A DNA stretch of 64,000 nt from Lucinisca nassula (lineage: Eukaryota; Mollusca; Bivalvia; Lucinida; Lucinidae): positions 121,183,223 through 121,247,222 of the forward strand of contig OY757025.1 in assembly GCA_963580285.1 (NCBI GenBank), in the 5' to 3' direction. The number at the start of each line of letters is the position of its first letter. The first letter of the stretch is position 1. The notes beneath the pieces were generated by a model. That model was not told the DNA's origin, did no database searches, and saw only the letters and a program-made list of their open reading frames with translations. A program made the position numbers and the translations under genes. Shown in pieces: positions 10,725-23,079 of the stretch.

Positions 10725-11153
10725 TAGCTTGGCTGTTTTTGAAGAAAAGGACGAGGTATTATCATAGCTCTGTGTCGTCCTGTGTCCTCGTCCTGAAAAA
10801 CTTGGACATTTTGTAATATCTCGGTCATTACTGAACCTCGGACTAGTTGTTCATTATGAAAAGGGGAACTCATACCAATAGGTGAGGTAACCCTGAAACT
10901 ATTTTTGGCACAGTTATGCCCCTTTTCGACTAAGAATTTTTGCAAAAACTTTGACATTTTGTAATATCTCTGTCATTACTGAACATATTTACTTGAAACT
11001 CGGACCAGTTCTCCATTATGAAAAAGGAAACTCATACCAGTAGTGTAACCCTCAAACTATTTTTGGCACAGTTATGCCCCTTTTTCGACTTAGAATTTTT
11101 GTTTAACTAAAAGAAACTGCAGCTGAGTGTTGGCACCCGCATGCGCTCTTGTT
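10725..11153 (+). mobile_element. Small tandem-core (Helentron/HINE-like) element
   Basis: tagcttggctgtttttgaag start; two ~150-bp units (acattttgtaatatctcggt... cacagttatgcccctttt); terminus cccgcatgcgctcttgtt. The ending matches the CTCTTGTT end of the large elements. Confidence 0.5.
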
Positions 11154-11480
11154 AGACAACAATTATAGAAAGCTGAGGACTGGAATACTTAGGGTAAAAA
11201 TATGTTACATTTATGAATATTGTGTACTATGGTAGGCCTGCTTTGAGCATTAACTGCTCATAGCCGCTTATTGTGATTGGTCAATATCCCGTGTGTTGTG
11301 TGGCACCAACAGTCCTCAATTCTTCCTAATATTACCATTAGGCCGATTTCAGTCAATGCCCACAGGGGCATTGCCTAGATGGCTGCCAGCACTGGCGGGT
11401 CAATTGTTTCCAAGTGCAGGCTGGAAAGATGGTTCTGAATGATGATCTAATAGACTGTTTCATTTAAAACTTTCTGTACT
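11154..11480. other. Low-copy sequence, no gene seen
   Basis: No repeat family or exon recognised. A short B-type palindrome follows at 11485-11555. Confidence 0.4.
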
Positions 11481-11688
11481 GTAAGCAAACAGTGTAGACT
11501 CTGATCAGATGCCACATTCTGTGACATCTGATCTGGGTCTACACTGATTTTCAAACCAGTCCAGATTCTATAGATAACCCTCTTTTGCAACACTCTGATG
11601 TCACAGCCACAAGAATAGTGTGGCTATTTTCTATAACTGACCATATTACCTGGATTTTTGATAGTCACATGGACTTTGGCATTGAAAA

Positions 11689-11911
11689 CCTTTTTGTACC
11701 AAATGGAATCTTCCTCCTTATATATAGCAGGAGTCCATTTCAAAATTTAGGGGTGTCAGGTTGTGTTTTTTTTTCAAAATTTATTTGGAAAATGGCTGAA
11801 CTTTTAACAAACAGTGGAGGCCCTTATCAGATGCCGCGTTCTGCGGCGTCTGACCTGGGGCATGCACTGTTTGCCAGGGTACCCGTTTAGGGGTTTCTGG
11901 TACTTAATGGA
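11689..11911 (+). mobile_element. piggyBac-like MITE, subfamily B1, left TTAA lost
   Basis: CCTTTTTGTACCAAATGG through the palindrome tcagatgccgcgttctgcgg to ggtacttaatggATTAAC. Confidence 0.65.
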
Positions 11912-12144
11912 TTAACTTCGAGTTGATTGATTGTGGGTAAATCTTCAATGCTTTCGGAAATCAGAGAAGGGATTTTTTTTTTTTTTTGCTTGCAAAATTG
12001 TGAACAAAACTACAAAATATTGAACTTAAATTCACCCTGACATAATTAAATTTGACCTTGAAATAAAAGTGTAGTTAAGTGAAGCTATGAGTATACCCAG
12101 AAATGATGTTCAGGGTCATACCCACTGGGTTATGACTGAATTAA

Positions 12145-12344
12145 CCCTTTTTGTACCAAATAAATGCAGGAGTCCATTTCGTAATTTAGGGGTTTCAGGT
12201 TGTGATTTCTTCAAAAACTATGGAAATTGACAAATGTTTTGCAAACAGTGTAGGTCCTGATCAGACGCCACATTCTGTGGCATCTGATCTGGGCCTGCAC
12301 TGTTTGCCAGGGTACCCATTTTGGGGTTTCTGGTACAAAATGGA
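12145..12344 (+). mobile_element. piggyBac-like MITE, subfamily B1, TTAA both sides
   Basis: TTAA at 12141-12144 and 12345-12348. It carries an internal deletion of the cttcctccttata segment relative to other B1 copies. Confidence 0.7.
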
Positions 12345-12489
12345 TTAAGGTCTAAAATGGAGTTAAAATATGAATTAAGGTCTAAAATCCATTTAAAGGT
12401 AACCAATATGCATGGCATATATTTTTCTGTAAATAAGACAAATTTTATTTTAACGAGGGCATATCTTGAATGCATTAGCTAATCTTCAT

Positions 12490-12578
12490 GGGCCTTGTGG
12501 TCTAGTAGGTAAGGGCGCTGACTCTTAATAATAAGAGGTTCAAGTCTGGCTCAGGTCGCATATGAGACGCCAAAAACG
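12490..12578 (+). mobile_element. tRNA-derived SINE, family T3, head only
   Basis: ggccttgtggtctagtaggt resembles an A box and gaggttcaagtctgg a B box. It stops at gagacgcc. It is not a functional tRNA, because no intact acceptor stem is seen. Confidence 0.65.
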
Positions 12579-12812
12579 GCAACGTTTTTATGCCTCCAAC
12601 TTTGAAAAAGTTGGAGGGGCATATTGGTTCTGGTTAGTTCGTCCGTTCGTCAGTGCGTTACACTTTTGATGCATAGCATAACTAAAGAACCGTGCATGCT
12701 AGGGTTTTGAAATTTCATATATGGATTCCTCATGGAAAATTAGCTGACACGTATTTTTTTTTCTCGTCCGGATTATGCCCCTTTCAAGAGTTATTGCCCT
12801 TTGAAAATTTTT

Positions 12813-15800
12813 AGCTCACCTGACCGAAGGTCATGGTGAGCTTTTGTGACAGTAAGATGTCCGGCGTCGTCGTGCGTCGTCCGTCGTCCGTCGTGCGTAA
12901 ACTTTTTCTTGTGAACACACTAGAGGCCACAGTTTTGGTCCAATTATCATCAAACTTGCTCAGAATGATAATCATGACAATATCTCGGTCAAGTTCGAAT
13001 TTGGGTCATGTCGGGTAAAAAAGTAGGTCAGTAGGTCAAATCATAGAAAAACCTTGTGAACACTCGAGAGGCCACAATTTTGGTCCAATCATCATCAAAC
13101 TTGCTCAGAATGATCATTGTGACAATATTTTAGTGAAGTTTGAATATGGATCATGTCGGCTTAAAAAGTAGGTCAGCGGGTCAAATCATAGAAAAACCTT
13201 GTGAACACCCTAGAGGCCACAATTTTGGTCCAATCATAATCAAACTTGCTCAGAATGATCATCATGACAATATCTTGGTCAAGTTCGAATATGGGTCATG
13301 TCCGGTCAAAAAGTAGGTCAGTAGGTCAAATCATAGAAAAACCTTGTGAACACTCTGAAGGCCACTGTTTTGGTCCAATTATCATGAAACTTGCTCAGAA
13401 TGACCATTGTGACAATATTTCAGTCCAGTTCGAATATGGGTCATATCGGGTTAAAAAGTAGGTCAGCGGGTCAAATCATATAAAAACCTTGTGAACACCC
13501 TAGGGGCCACAATTTTGGTCCAATCATAATCAAACTTGCTCAGAATGATCATCATGACAATATCTCGGTCAAGTTTGAATATGGGTCATGTCCGGTTGAA
13601 AAGTAGGTCAGTAGGTCAAATCATAGAAAAACCTTGTGAATACTCAGGAGGCCACAAGTTTGGTTAAATCATTAATCTTGCTCAGAATGGTCATTGTGAC
13701 AATATCTTGGCTAAGTTTGAATAAAGGTCTTTTCGGGTCAAAAAGTAGGTCAGTAGGTCAAATTAAAGAAAAAACTTGTGAACACTCTAGTTTTACATAG
13801 ACTTATATAGGGAAAATCTTTAAAAATCCTTTTCTCTGAAACCACAAGGCCTAGGTCTTTTATATTTGGTATGAAGCTTCATCTAAAAGACCCCTAACAA
13901 GATTATTCAAATGATAGTGCTGAGGCCAAAAATGTCCCCGCCCCCGGGCCCTTTGGTTTTACATAGGCTTATATAGGGAAAATCTTTAAAAATCTTCTGC
14001 TCTGAAGCTGCAAGGCCCAGGACTTTGATATTTGGTATTAAGCTTTATCTAGTGGACCCCTACCAAGATTGTTCAAATTATAGTGCTGGGGCAAAAAATG
14101 CCCCCGTTCCGGGGCCCTTTGGTTTTACATGGCCTTATATAGGGAAAATCTTTAAAAATCTTCTTCTCTGAAACCGCAAGGTCCAGGACTTTGATATTTA
14201 GAATGAAGCTTCATCCATTGGACCTCTACCAAGATTGTTCAAATTATCGCCCTTGGGCCAAAAATGCCCCCGCTCAGGGGCCCTTTGTTTTTACATAGAC
14301 TTATATAGGGAAAATCTTTAAAAATCCTTTTCTCTGAAACCACAAGGCCTAGGTCTTTTATATTTGGTATGAAGCTTCATCTAAAAGACCCCTAACAAGA
14401 TTATTCAAATGATAGTGCTGAGGCCAAAAATGTCCCCACCCCCGGGCCCTTTGGTTTTACATAGGCTTATATAGGGAAAATCTTTAAAAATCTTCTGCTC
14501 TGAAACTGCAAGGCCCAGGACTTTGATATTTGGTATTAAGCTTTATCTAGTGGACCCCTACCAAGATTGTTCAAATTATAGTGCTGGGGCAAAAAAAGCC
14601 TCCACCTGGGGCCCTTTGGTTTTACATAGGCTTATATAGGGAAAATCTTTAAAAATCTTCTTCTCTGAAACCGCAAGGCCCAGGACTTTGATATTTTGTA
14701 TGAAGCTTCATCTAGTGGACCCCTACCAAGATTGTTCAAATTATAGCCCTTGGGCCAAAAATCCCCCTGCTCAGGGGCCCTTTGGTTTAACATAGACTTA
14801 TATAGGGAAAATCTTTAAAAATCTTCTTCTCTGAAACCGCAAGGTCCAGGACTTTGATATTTAGAATGAAGCTTCATCCAATGGACCTCTACCAAGATTG
14901 TTCAAACTATCGCCCTTGGGCCAAAAATGCCCCCGCTCAGGGGCCCTTTGTTTTTACATAGACTTATATAGGGAAAATCTTTAAAAATCCTTTTCTCTGA
15001 AACCACAAGGCCTAGGTCTTTTATATTTGGTATGAAGCTTCATCTAAAAGACCCCTAACAAGATTATTCAAATGATAGTGCTGAGGCCAAAAATGTCCCC
15101 GCCGCCGGGCCCTTTGGTTTTACATAGGCTTATATAGGGAAAATCTTTAAAAATCTTCTGCTCTGAAACTGCAAGGCCCAGGACTTTGATATTTGGAATT
15201 AAGCTTTATCTAGTGGACCCCTACCAAGATTGTTCAAATTATAGTGCTGGGGCAAAAAAAGCCTCCGACTGGGACCCTTTGGTTTTACATGGCCTTATAT
15301 AGGGAAAATCTTTAAAAATCTTCTTCTCTGAAACCGCAAGGCCCAGGACTTTGATATTTTGTATGAAGCTTCATCTAGTGGACCCCTACCAAGATTGTTC
15401 AAATTATAGCCCTTGGGCCAAAAATGCCCCCGCTCAGGGGCCCTTTGGTTTTACATAGACTTATATAGGGAAAATCTTTAAAAATCTTCTTCTCTGAAAC
15501 CACAAGGCCTAGGTCTTTTATATTTGGTATGAAGCTTCTTCTAAAGGACCCCTACCAAGATGATTCAAATTATAGTGCTGGGGCCAAAAGTGGCCCCGTC
15601 CCGGGGCCCTTTGGTTTTACATAGACTTATATAGGGATAATCTTTAAAAATCTTCTCTGAAACCACAAGGCCCAGGACTTTGAAATTTGGTATGAAGTTG
15701 CATCTAATGGACCTCTACCAAGATTGTTAAAATTATAGCCCTGGGGCCAAAAATGCCCCCACTCTGGGGCCCTATGGTTTTACATAGACTTACATGGGGA

Positions 15801-16429
15801 AAATCTTCAAAAATCTTCTTCTCTGAAACCACAAGGCCTGGGTCTTTGATATTTGGTATGAAGCTGCATCTAGTGGACCTCTATCAAAATTATTCAAATT
15901 ATAGCCCTGGTACCAAAAATGTCCCCGCTCCGGGGCCCTTTGGTTTTGCATAGACTTATATAGGGAAATCTTTAAAAATCTTCTCTGAAACTGCAAGGCC
16001 AAGGCCTTTGATATTTAGTATGGAGCTTTATCTAGTGGACCTCTACCAAGATTGTTCAAATTATAGCCCTGGGGCCACAAATGCCCCCACCCCGGGCCGG
16101 GGCCCTTTGTTTTTACATAGATTTATATAGCCCTGGGGCCATTTGGTTTTGCATAGGCTTATGTAGGGAATATCTTTAAAAAAAATCTTCTTCTCTGAAA
16201 CTGCAAGGCCCAGGTCTTTGAAATTTGATGTGTAGCTTTATCTAGTGGACCTTTGCCAAGATTGTTCTAATTATAGCCTTTGTTGATGTTTGGTATGAAG
16301 CTTCACCTTTAAGACCTCCCTCAACATTATGCACATTAAAACCCTGGGGCCAATAATGGCCCTCTCTGGGGCCCACTTGTTACACTATGGATCAGGTGAG
16401 CGATCCAGGGCCATCATGGCCCTCTTGTT
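12813..16429 (+). mobile_element. Large tandem-core (Helentron/HINE-like) element, nested
   Basis: Starts AGCTCACCTGACCGAAGG with the fold-back AGCTCACC/GGTGAGCT. Six ~145-bp units (12900-13790, gaaaaaccttgtgaacac) are followed by about 15 ~165-170 bp units (13790-16280, ttatatagggaaaatcttt). It ends ggatcaggtgagcgatcc, the palindrome agggccatcatggccct and CTTGTT. Single T flanks at 12812 and 16430, with no target-site duplication. Confidence 0.7.
13790..15480 (+). repeat. Higher-order tandem array of ~165-bp units
   Basis: Unit type 'a' (cctaggtcttttatatttgg, aaaagacccctaacaag) recurs near 13793, 14290 and 14953, with variant units b, d and c in between. This gives a multi-unit period of about 500 and then 665 bp. 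Confidence 0.65.
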
Positions 16430-18299
16430 TATTAAAATCTTGTCAGCAAGATATCTCAAAAAGTATTGGAGCTAGAGCCTTGAAAGTTGGAGAATAGATT
16501 GGTGGCGATAAGTAGATGAACTGATTAACTTATGACAAAATTCTGAAAAATACTTTCTGAGTTATGGCCCTTTGTCATTTTGGTAATTTGTGCCCATTGT
16601 AATGTATGCTAAAAGTGATGCATAGCATAACTTTAGAACCGTGTATGCTATATTTTTGAAATTTCATATATGCATTCCTGATGGAAAATAAGCTGACGTG
16701 TATTTTTTTTTCTCGTCCGGATTATGCCCCTTTCAAGAGTTATTGCCCTTTGAAATTTTTTTAATAAAATCTAGTCAGCAAAATATCTCAAACACTATTG
16801 GAGCTAGAGCCTTGAAAGTTGTTGAGTATATTGGTGGTGATGAGTATATGAACTGATTAACTTTTGACAAAATTCCGAAAAATACTTTGTGAGTTATGGC
16901 CCTTTGTCATTTTGGTAATTTGTGCCCATTGTAATGAATGCTAAAAGTGATGCATAGCATAAATTTAGAACTGTGTTTGCTGTGGTTTTGAAATTTCATA
17001 TATGCATTCCTAATGGAAAATAAGCTGACGTATATTTTTTTTTCTCATCCGGATTATGCCCCTTTCAAGAGTTATTGCCGTTTGAAATTTTTTTAATAAA
17101 ATCTTGTCAGCAAGATATCTCAAAAACTATTGGATCTAGAGCCTTGAAAGTTGGTGAACATATTGGTGGTGATGAGTAGATGGACTGATTAACTTTTGAC
17201 AAAATTACAAAAAAACTTTGTGAGTTATGGCCCTTTGTCATTTTGGTAATTTGTGCCCATTGCAATATATGCTCAAAGTGATGCATAGCATAACTTTAGA
17301 ACCATGTACGTATGCTATGGTTTTGAAATTTCATATATGCATTCCTGATGGAAAATTAGCTGACACGCATTTTTTTTCTCATCTGGATTATGCCCCTTTC
17401 AAGAGTTATTGCCCTTTGAAGTTTTTTGAATAAAATCTTGTCAGCAAAATATCTCAAAAACTATTATAGCTAGAGCCTTGAATGTTGGTGAATACAAGTA
17501 GATTGGTGTTGATGAGTAGATGACCTGCTTAACTTTTGACAAAATTCCGAAAAATACTTTGTGATTTATGGCCCTTTGTCTTTTTGGTAATTTGTGCCCA
17601 TTATAATGTATGCTAAAAGTGATGCATAGCATAACTTTAGAACCGTATATGCTATTGTTTTGAAATTTCATATATGCATTCCTGATGGAAAATAAGCTGA
17701 CACGTATTTTTTTTTCTCATCCGGATTATGCCTCTTTCAAGAGTTATTGCCCTTTGAAGTTTTTTGAATAAAATCTTGTCAGCAAGATATCTCAAAAACT
17801 ATTATAGCTAGAGTCTTGAAAGTTGATGAAAAGATTGGTGGTGATGAGTAGATGACCTGATTAACTTTGACAAAATTTGAGTTATGGCCCTCTGTCATTT
17901 TGGTAATTAGTGTCTATTGTAATGTATGCAAAAAGTGATGCATTCCATAACTTAAGAACCGTGTATGCTATGGTTTTGAAATTTCATATATGCGTTCCTG
18001 ATGGAAAATAACCTGACACGTATTTTTTTTTCATCAGGATTAACTTAAGAACCGTGTAAGCTAGGGTTTTGAAATTTCATATACCGGTATGGATTCGCTA
18101 TGGAAAATTAACTGACACATATTTTTTTCTCATCCGCATTATGCCCCTTTCACAAGTTATTGTCCTTTGATTTATTTGTTAGCATAACCTTGGGGCCAAG
18201 GCCACACACTTTGAATTATTATTGTAATCATGGTAATTTTCGGTTTTATTGGACGGGTTTTTTCATAAATTCCATCCTTTAAAATAGCGTTGTCCGGGT

Positions 18300-19154
18300 G
18301 GGTGGTTTGGCGGGTGGATGGGCATTTTTTTTTTTATTATTTTTTGTGTTTTTTTTTCTACATAAACACATATAAACAGAGATTATACCCCTACACAAAA
18401 GTTGATATGGGGTGGGGATATGCCATTTGTCCTGTACATACATAAATACATGCATGCATACATCACTTCCCTACCCTACCCTACCCCACGCTTTCCCACT
18501 CAAACCCATCCACCCCACCCCACCACACTACACCAAACCCCACCATGCCCCACCCTACAACACCCCACCACACCCTGCCCCACCCCACACACACATGCAT
18601 GTAGTCATACACAAATCCTTTGTTGACTAGGAATATTTTTTTTTTGTCTATTCTTCATAAACACGTAACACAGAAATTTACCCCAACACAAAAGTTGATA
18701 GTGGGTGGTGATATGCTATTTGTCCTGTACATACATAAATACATGCATGCATATATTCCTACCCTACCCTACCCTACACCACCCCACCCCACCCCACCCC
18801 ACCACATGACACCCTACCCCAAAACACCCCACCCAACGACAACACACCTCAACCCGGCCCACTCCAATTACACATGCATGCATGCACACACACATGCATT
18901 TACACTCAAACATGCATGCTCATACACAATCACTCATTTATGCTTGCACACCCACATACAAACACACATGCATGCATGCACACACACACACTGATGCTTG
19001 CATGCATAAATGCAGGTACTCACACATGCATGCATGCATGTACACAAATATGCATGCATGCACACTTATGGACTCAAACAATGTCATGCACACACACACT
19101 GATGCATGCACATGCAGGCATGCACACTTATGCACTCACACATGCACACACACA

Positions 19155-19196
<42 letters not shown>

Positions 19197-20285
19197 CATA
19201 AATACATGCATGCATATATCCCTACCCTACCCCACCCCACCCCACCGACCCCACCCCATGACAACCCACCTCAACCCAGCCCACACCACTTACACATGCA
19301 TGCATGCACACACACATGCATTTACACCCAAACATGTATGCTCATACACAATCACTCATTTATGCTTGCACACCCACATACAAACGCACATGCATGCATG
19401 CACACACACACACACTGATGCTTGCATGCATACATGCAGGTACTCACACATGCATGCACACTTATGGACTCACACAGGCACACACATACATGCATGCACA
19501 CTTTTGCACTTACACATGCACACTAACACACACACTCATGCATGCACATAAAGGCATGCACTCACGCATTAATGCAGGCCATAAAAAAACATGCAGGCAC
19601 ACATGCACTCAGGCATGCACACATGCAATGCACTCACACATGCATGCGCTCATGCATGTACACATGCAAACACTCACACACATGCACATACACATGTATG
19701 CTTTCATGCATGCATGTACGCCCACATGCAAACATGCATGCACTCACGCATGCATGCACTCACACATGCATGCACTCATGCATGATCATACACATGCATG
19801 CATGCATGCACGCAATTACATATTTTCATGCATGTATGTATACCCACATGCAAACATACATGCACACATGCATGTGCTCACAGATGCATACATGCACCCA
19901 TACATGCTTGCACACATGCATGCATGCATACACACATGCATGGTTTTATGTATGCATCCAAACATGCAAGCACACATGCACTTATACATGCATACACAAA
20001 TGCATGTATTCACAGTTGCATGCATTTACATACATGCATGCATGCACTCATGCATGAACACACACATACATGCATCCATCCATGCACACACATGCATGCA
20101 TCCATGCACACACATGCATGCCTGCATCCATGCATGCATGCACTCCCACATGCAAACATGCATGTACTCATGCATGCATATACACATGCATGCATATATA
20201 TACACACATACATGCAATCCCAACACACACACACACACACACACACATGGACACACACGCACACACACATGTATATTTTCATCGA
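18300..20285. repeat. Complex simple-sequence region: CCCTA, ACAC and ATGCATGC mixtures
   Basis: Three related subunits (about 18410, 18700 and 19195) each go from acatgcatgcata through (ctacc)n / (cccca)n to (ac)n and catgcatgca. The last 850 bp is mostly alternating catgca and acaca. All Cys/His/Met/Thr-rich frames here, up to 329 codons, are compositional artefacts. Confidence 0.9.
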
Positions 20286-20697
20286 TAATTTAGGTATTGA
20301 AACTTCAATGCAAGTATCCATTTCTGACCTTGACCTACATTTTATGGTTCACTGACTTTGTAAAATAGTGTGACAACCCTAACTTTCACCCTGATGTAAG
20401 AGTCTGTTTTTAAGAGTTTCATTGATGATACTTGGTACATGCTTACGACTAGGAGTGAAATTTTTATGCAGGCATCCATGTTTGACCTTGACCTAGATTT
20501 CATGGTTTGGTGCTTTTGCGCCCCCACAGGCGCAACATAGCCTTTGGCGGAATTCTTGTTGTATGTTTTTGAGTCTTTAACAATATTTTGCCATCTAGGG
20601 ACAAGCAAAGGTTGGGGGCTTTGTGTTTTACAAACACCATTTCTAGTTCTCTGGATCCTCCGGCTTCCACTCGCCTGATTAAAGCGTTCATTCTTAA

Positions 20698-20872
20698 TCA
20701 TTAGGTCTCTCACTGCTTTGGTTTGAGCCTGGCTCGGGTCACATGTGAGAAGCAAAGTCCTGCAATGGAAGTTTAGGTGTTTTTTCTCCAGGTGCTCTGG
20801 TTTTCGCCCAGCTGATTAACGATTGGCTCGATATGAATGAAATAATCGTGAAATGGCTGTAAACCACAGAAA
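20698..20872 (+). mobile_element. T3 tRNA-SINE, 5' truncated
   Basis: cattaggtctctcactgctt then tggctcgatatgaatgaaat aatcgtgaaatggctgtaa. Confidence 0.6.
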
Positions 20873-20879
20873 AGAATGT

Positions 20880-20960
20880 GGACTGTTGAAGTTATCCACT
20901 TATTATAAGCCTGCCTGAGTAACAGCTCGAAATAGATGTAATAATCTTGAAAGGGCTGTA
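20880..20960 (+). mobile_element. T3 SINE 3' fragment
   Basis: agctcgaaatagatgtaata atcttgaaagggctgtaaaa. Confidence 0.5.
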
Positions 20961-21114
20961 AAAAGATAAAAAGTTAACCAGGGTAAATTAGAACAAGGGC
21001 TGGTCCCCGGTGAGGGATGGGTGAGGTGAATGGCTACCCAGGAGTAATATTGTAAGATTATGATAACACACTCCAAACTGATGAAAATCTGTTATATTTC
21101 AACTGCAAAAATAC

Positions 21115-21182
21115 ATTGTGGGTGCTAGAACTGTCCCATTGAGGCAGTTCTAACGAGTTCCCAAAACCTATGTCTTGGAGCA
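21115..21182. repeat. Hairpin C
   Basis: gtgctagaactgtcccattg / aggcagttctaacgag. The left arm lacks the actcgt block. Confidence 0.65.
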
Positions 21183-21429
21183 GAAAGCAGAAAAATAATG
21201 TATTATTACAGCAGCTACTGTAAATATGTTCTATAAAAGGGTTATCCTTTGGAAGCAAGGAATACACCACAGAACTGACAAAATATGGAGTGTACATGTT
21301 TTCTGGGCCAGACTAGCTAGTTTCGGCCATCTAGGCCTCATCAGTGACCCTCAGATATTTTCAAAATTCTACAATGGAATCAATGATCCCAAAGGACAAG
21401 AAAATATAATCTACACTATGATGTAGACA

Positions 21430-21978
21430 AAGTGTGGTTTAGGGGGCTGATCATTACACGGACTTGTTGACATGATGGGTTGTTCTATTATTGAGATGAT
21501 TGACTGATTTGTGTTAGGAGAAATGGACAGTAGCTACACAAAGGTCAGAAGGTCAAACTGGTATAAAACATTATATTGGCAATTTGATGTGTTTTCTCCT
21601 CTGGGGAGTTTATTTTTGCTGTTATTTTTCATGAGCTTGGCTCTGTTGTTGTTTATCTTAGCTTTGTTCAGGAACATGTGACCTAATTGTTTGGAATTCT
21701 TTAAACTTATAATGAGGAAACATCACCGGGGATCTGACCTTTGGGAGGGATGTCCCTTAAAAATCACCAAATATCATTCTCAACAGAAAGTAAGTATGTT
21801 TTCTTCTTGGCTTATAGCTTAAGTTCTTTCTTTGTTACCCAAATTGATTCATGGATGAGTTGGACTGAATAAATACCTGTTTGAAGCATAGTAAAAGTGA
21901 GGGGAGGTTTTTATTTCCCCCAGTATGTTTTTGGTTGGGGGAGCGGCTGACATGGTTTAGTTGTGTGTGTGTCTTTGT

Positions 21979-21990
<12 letters not shown>
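21430..21990. other. Low-copy region around the candidate first exon
   Basis: Apart from the putative exon at 21712, I see no known repeat here. It is one of the few long repeat-free stretches. Confidence 0.45.
21712..21789 (+). CDS. Candidate alternative first coding exon, 26 codons, donor in phase 0
   Basis: An ATG with A at -3 opens a 26-codon frame (MRKHHRGSDLWEG...) that ends exactly at AAA|gtaagtatg, a near-perfect donor. Exit phase 0 matches the entry phase of the AMPK gamma-like exon at 27677, so splicing would join ...HSQQK to DLSQFAMPL. An in-frame stop at 21679-21681 closes the frame upstream, as expected for a 5' UTR. The stretch 21480-21850 matches none of the repeat families here. 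Without splicing the frame ends 11 codons later. The peptide has no recognisable similarity to known gamma-2 starts, and a 26-codon frame can occur by chance. This is therefore inference from donor strength, phase and position. Confidence 0.35.
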
Positions 21991-22009
<19 letters not shown>

Positions 22010-22015
22010 GGGGGG
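21961..22015. repeat. (GT)n followed by poly-G
   Basis: gtgtgtgt tracts followed by about 23 G at 21993-22015. Confidence 0.95.
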
Positions 22016-22076
22016 CATGTGGGGTGAGGGAATTGGGATCTGATTGTATCAACCCTTGTTGCAGTGTGTTCTTAAC

Positions 22077-22267
22077 CCTTGTCCTGCTAATCCCGGATAT
22101 GCCTTATCTTTGAAACAATGTAGGTCCAGATCAGATGGCTTCTGACAGGATCTACATTGTTTACCATTCAGATTGTGAATTTGTTGCAATAATTTGCATC
22201 AAGTAATCTGATTGGTTGAGTAATTGGTAGTGGGTGTGGCATATATAAATATTCAGCAGGACAAGGG
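22077..22267 (+). mobile_element. piggyBac-like MITE, subfamily B2, TTAA both sides
   Basis: TTAA at 22073-22076 and 22268-22271; CCCTTGTCCTGCTAATCC ... TTCAGCAGGACAAGGG. The palindrome has lost one arm (cagatggcttctgacagg). It preserves gaatttgttgcaataattt, the uninterrupted form of the site hit at 32499. Confidence 0.75.
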
Positions 22268-22350
22268 TTAACCTACAAAATACCATCTAATGTTCATTAT
22301 TAAAATTTTGTCAGAGAAAATTATGCTTCACATACACATAACAAGAAGCA

Positions 22351-22524
22351 TATTCACTTTATTTGCATTATCTGCTGGTTCCTAGTCTGAAGGTTATCAG
22401 TGTTGGAAAAACAGGTAACCAGACCCCCCTGACCTTGAAAGGTCAGGGGGGTCTGGTTACCTGTTTTTCCAATATTGACAATGTGCAAGCTGGGAGCCAG
22501 CAAATAATGCAAATATGGTGAATA
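22351..22524 (+). mobile_element. Small inverted-repeat element, family D
   Basis: Ends tattcactttatttgcatt and aatgcaaatatggtgaata. The centre is a long palindrome (gtaaccagacccccctgacc / ggtcaggggggtctggttac). TA at both edges could be a TA duplication. The second copy is at 28315. Confidence 0.65.
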
Positions 22525-22570
22525 GCAGACAATTCACATGTCAGCAAAGCAATATCACTTCAGATCAAAA

Positions 22571-22636
22571 CATAGGCTGTGGGTATTCATTAGCACTGCT
22601 TTGCCGAGGGCCGTTCTAATGAGTACCCACAAATAA
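22571..22636. repeat. Hairpin C
   Basis: gtgggtattcattagcactg / ccgttctaatgagtacccac. Confidence 0.7.
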
Positions 22637-22701
22637 GGAAAACTAGCCTTCAATTATCACAAAATACTGTCATATATAAAGCAAAGTGTGTAATTGATTA
22701 A

Positions 22702-22920
22702 CCCATTTAGTACAGGAAACCCTAAAGAGGTAGTTGGCAAACAGTGCAGGCCCAGATCAGACGCCGCAGAATGCGGCATCTGATCAGGGCCTACACTGTT
22801 TGCGAAATTTTCAGCCAATTTCACAATAGCTTTTGAAGAAAACACAAGCTGACACCCCTGAATTTTGAAATGGACTCTTGCTATATGCAAGAAGGAAGAT
22901 TGCATTTGGTACCAAAAGGG
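22702..22920 (-). mobile_element. piggyBac-like MITE, subfamily B1, TTAA both sides
   Basis: TTAA at 22698-22701 and 22921-22924; CCCATTTAGTACAGG ... TTGGTACCAAAAGGG. Confidence 0.8.
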
Positions 22921-23079
22921 TTAAAGCACCGGTCATGATATTTTTGTGGAAATTCTAAATTAGGAGAAACAATATTTTTTTCTGACTATTTAGGAAATGG
23001 ATGCATTAAATATTAAAGGGAGACAGAAATATAATAGCCGCTGTATGAACTAAATGATCAATATTTTGAAGAAAGAACG

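Larger units (their letters stand above)
12589..18185 (+). mobile_element. Tandem-core element (~315-bp units), interrupted at 12813-16429
   Basis: The 5' fold-back is tatgcctccaacttt / aaagttggaggggcata. Units of the type tgatgcatagcataactt... gagttattgccctttgaa lie at 12660-12812 and then 16430-18185 (about six units, taaaatcttgtcagcaagat). A 3' terminus is not recognisable, so it is probably truncated near 18185. Confidence 0.65.

Noticed and set aside
18470..18820. Telomere-like or interstitial telomeric repeat (ccctacccta)
   Set aside because: The unit is CCCTA/CCCCA of irregular length, not the TTAGGG repeat used by most animals, and is embedded in other simple repeats.
18874..20293. 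Long overlapping frames (up to 329 codons) rich in His, Cys, Met and Thr, resembling metal-binding repeats
   Set aside because: They are read from ACAC/ATGCAT simple sequence, are open on both strands and in several frames, and have no splice or start context.
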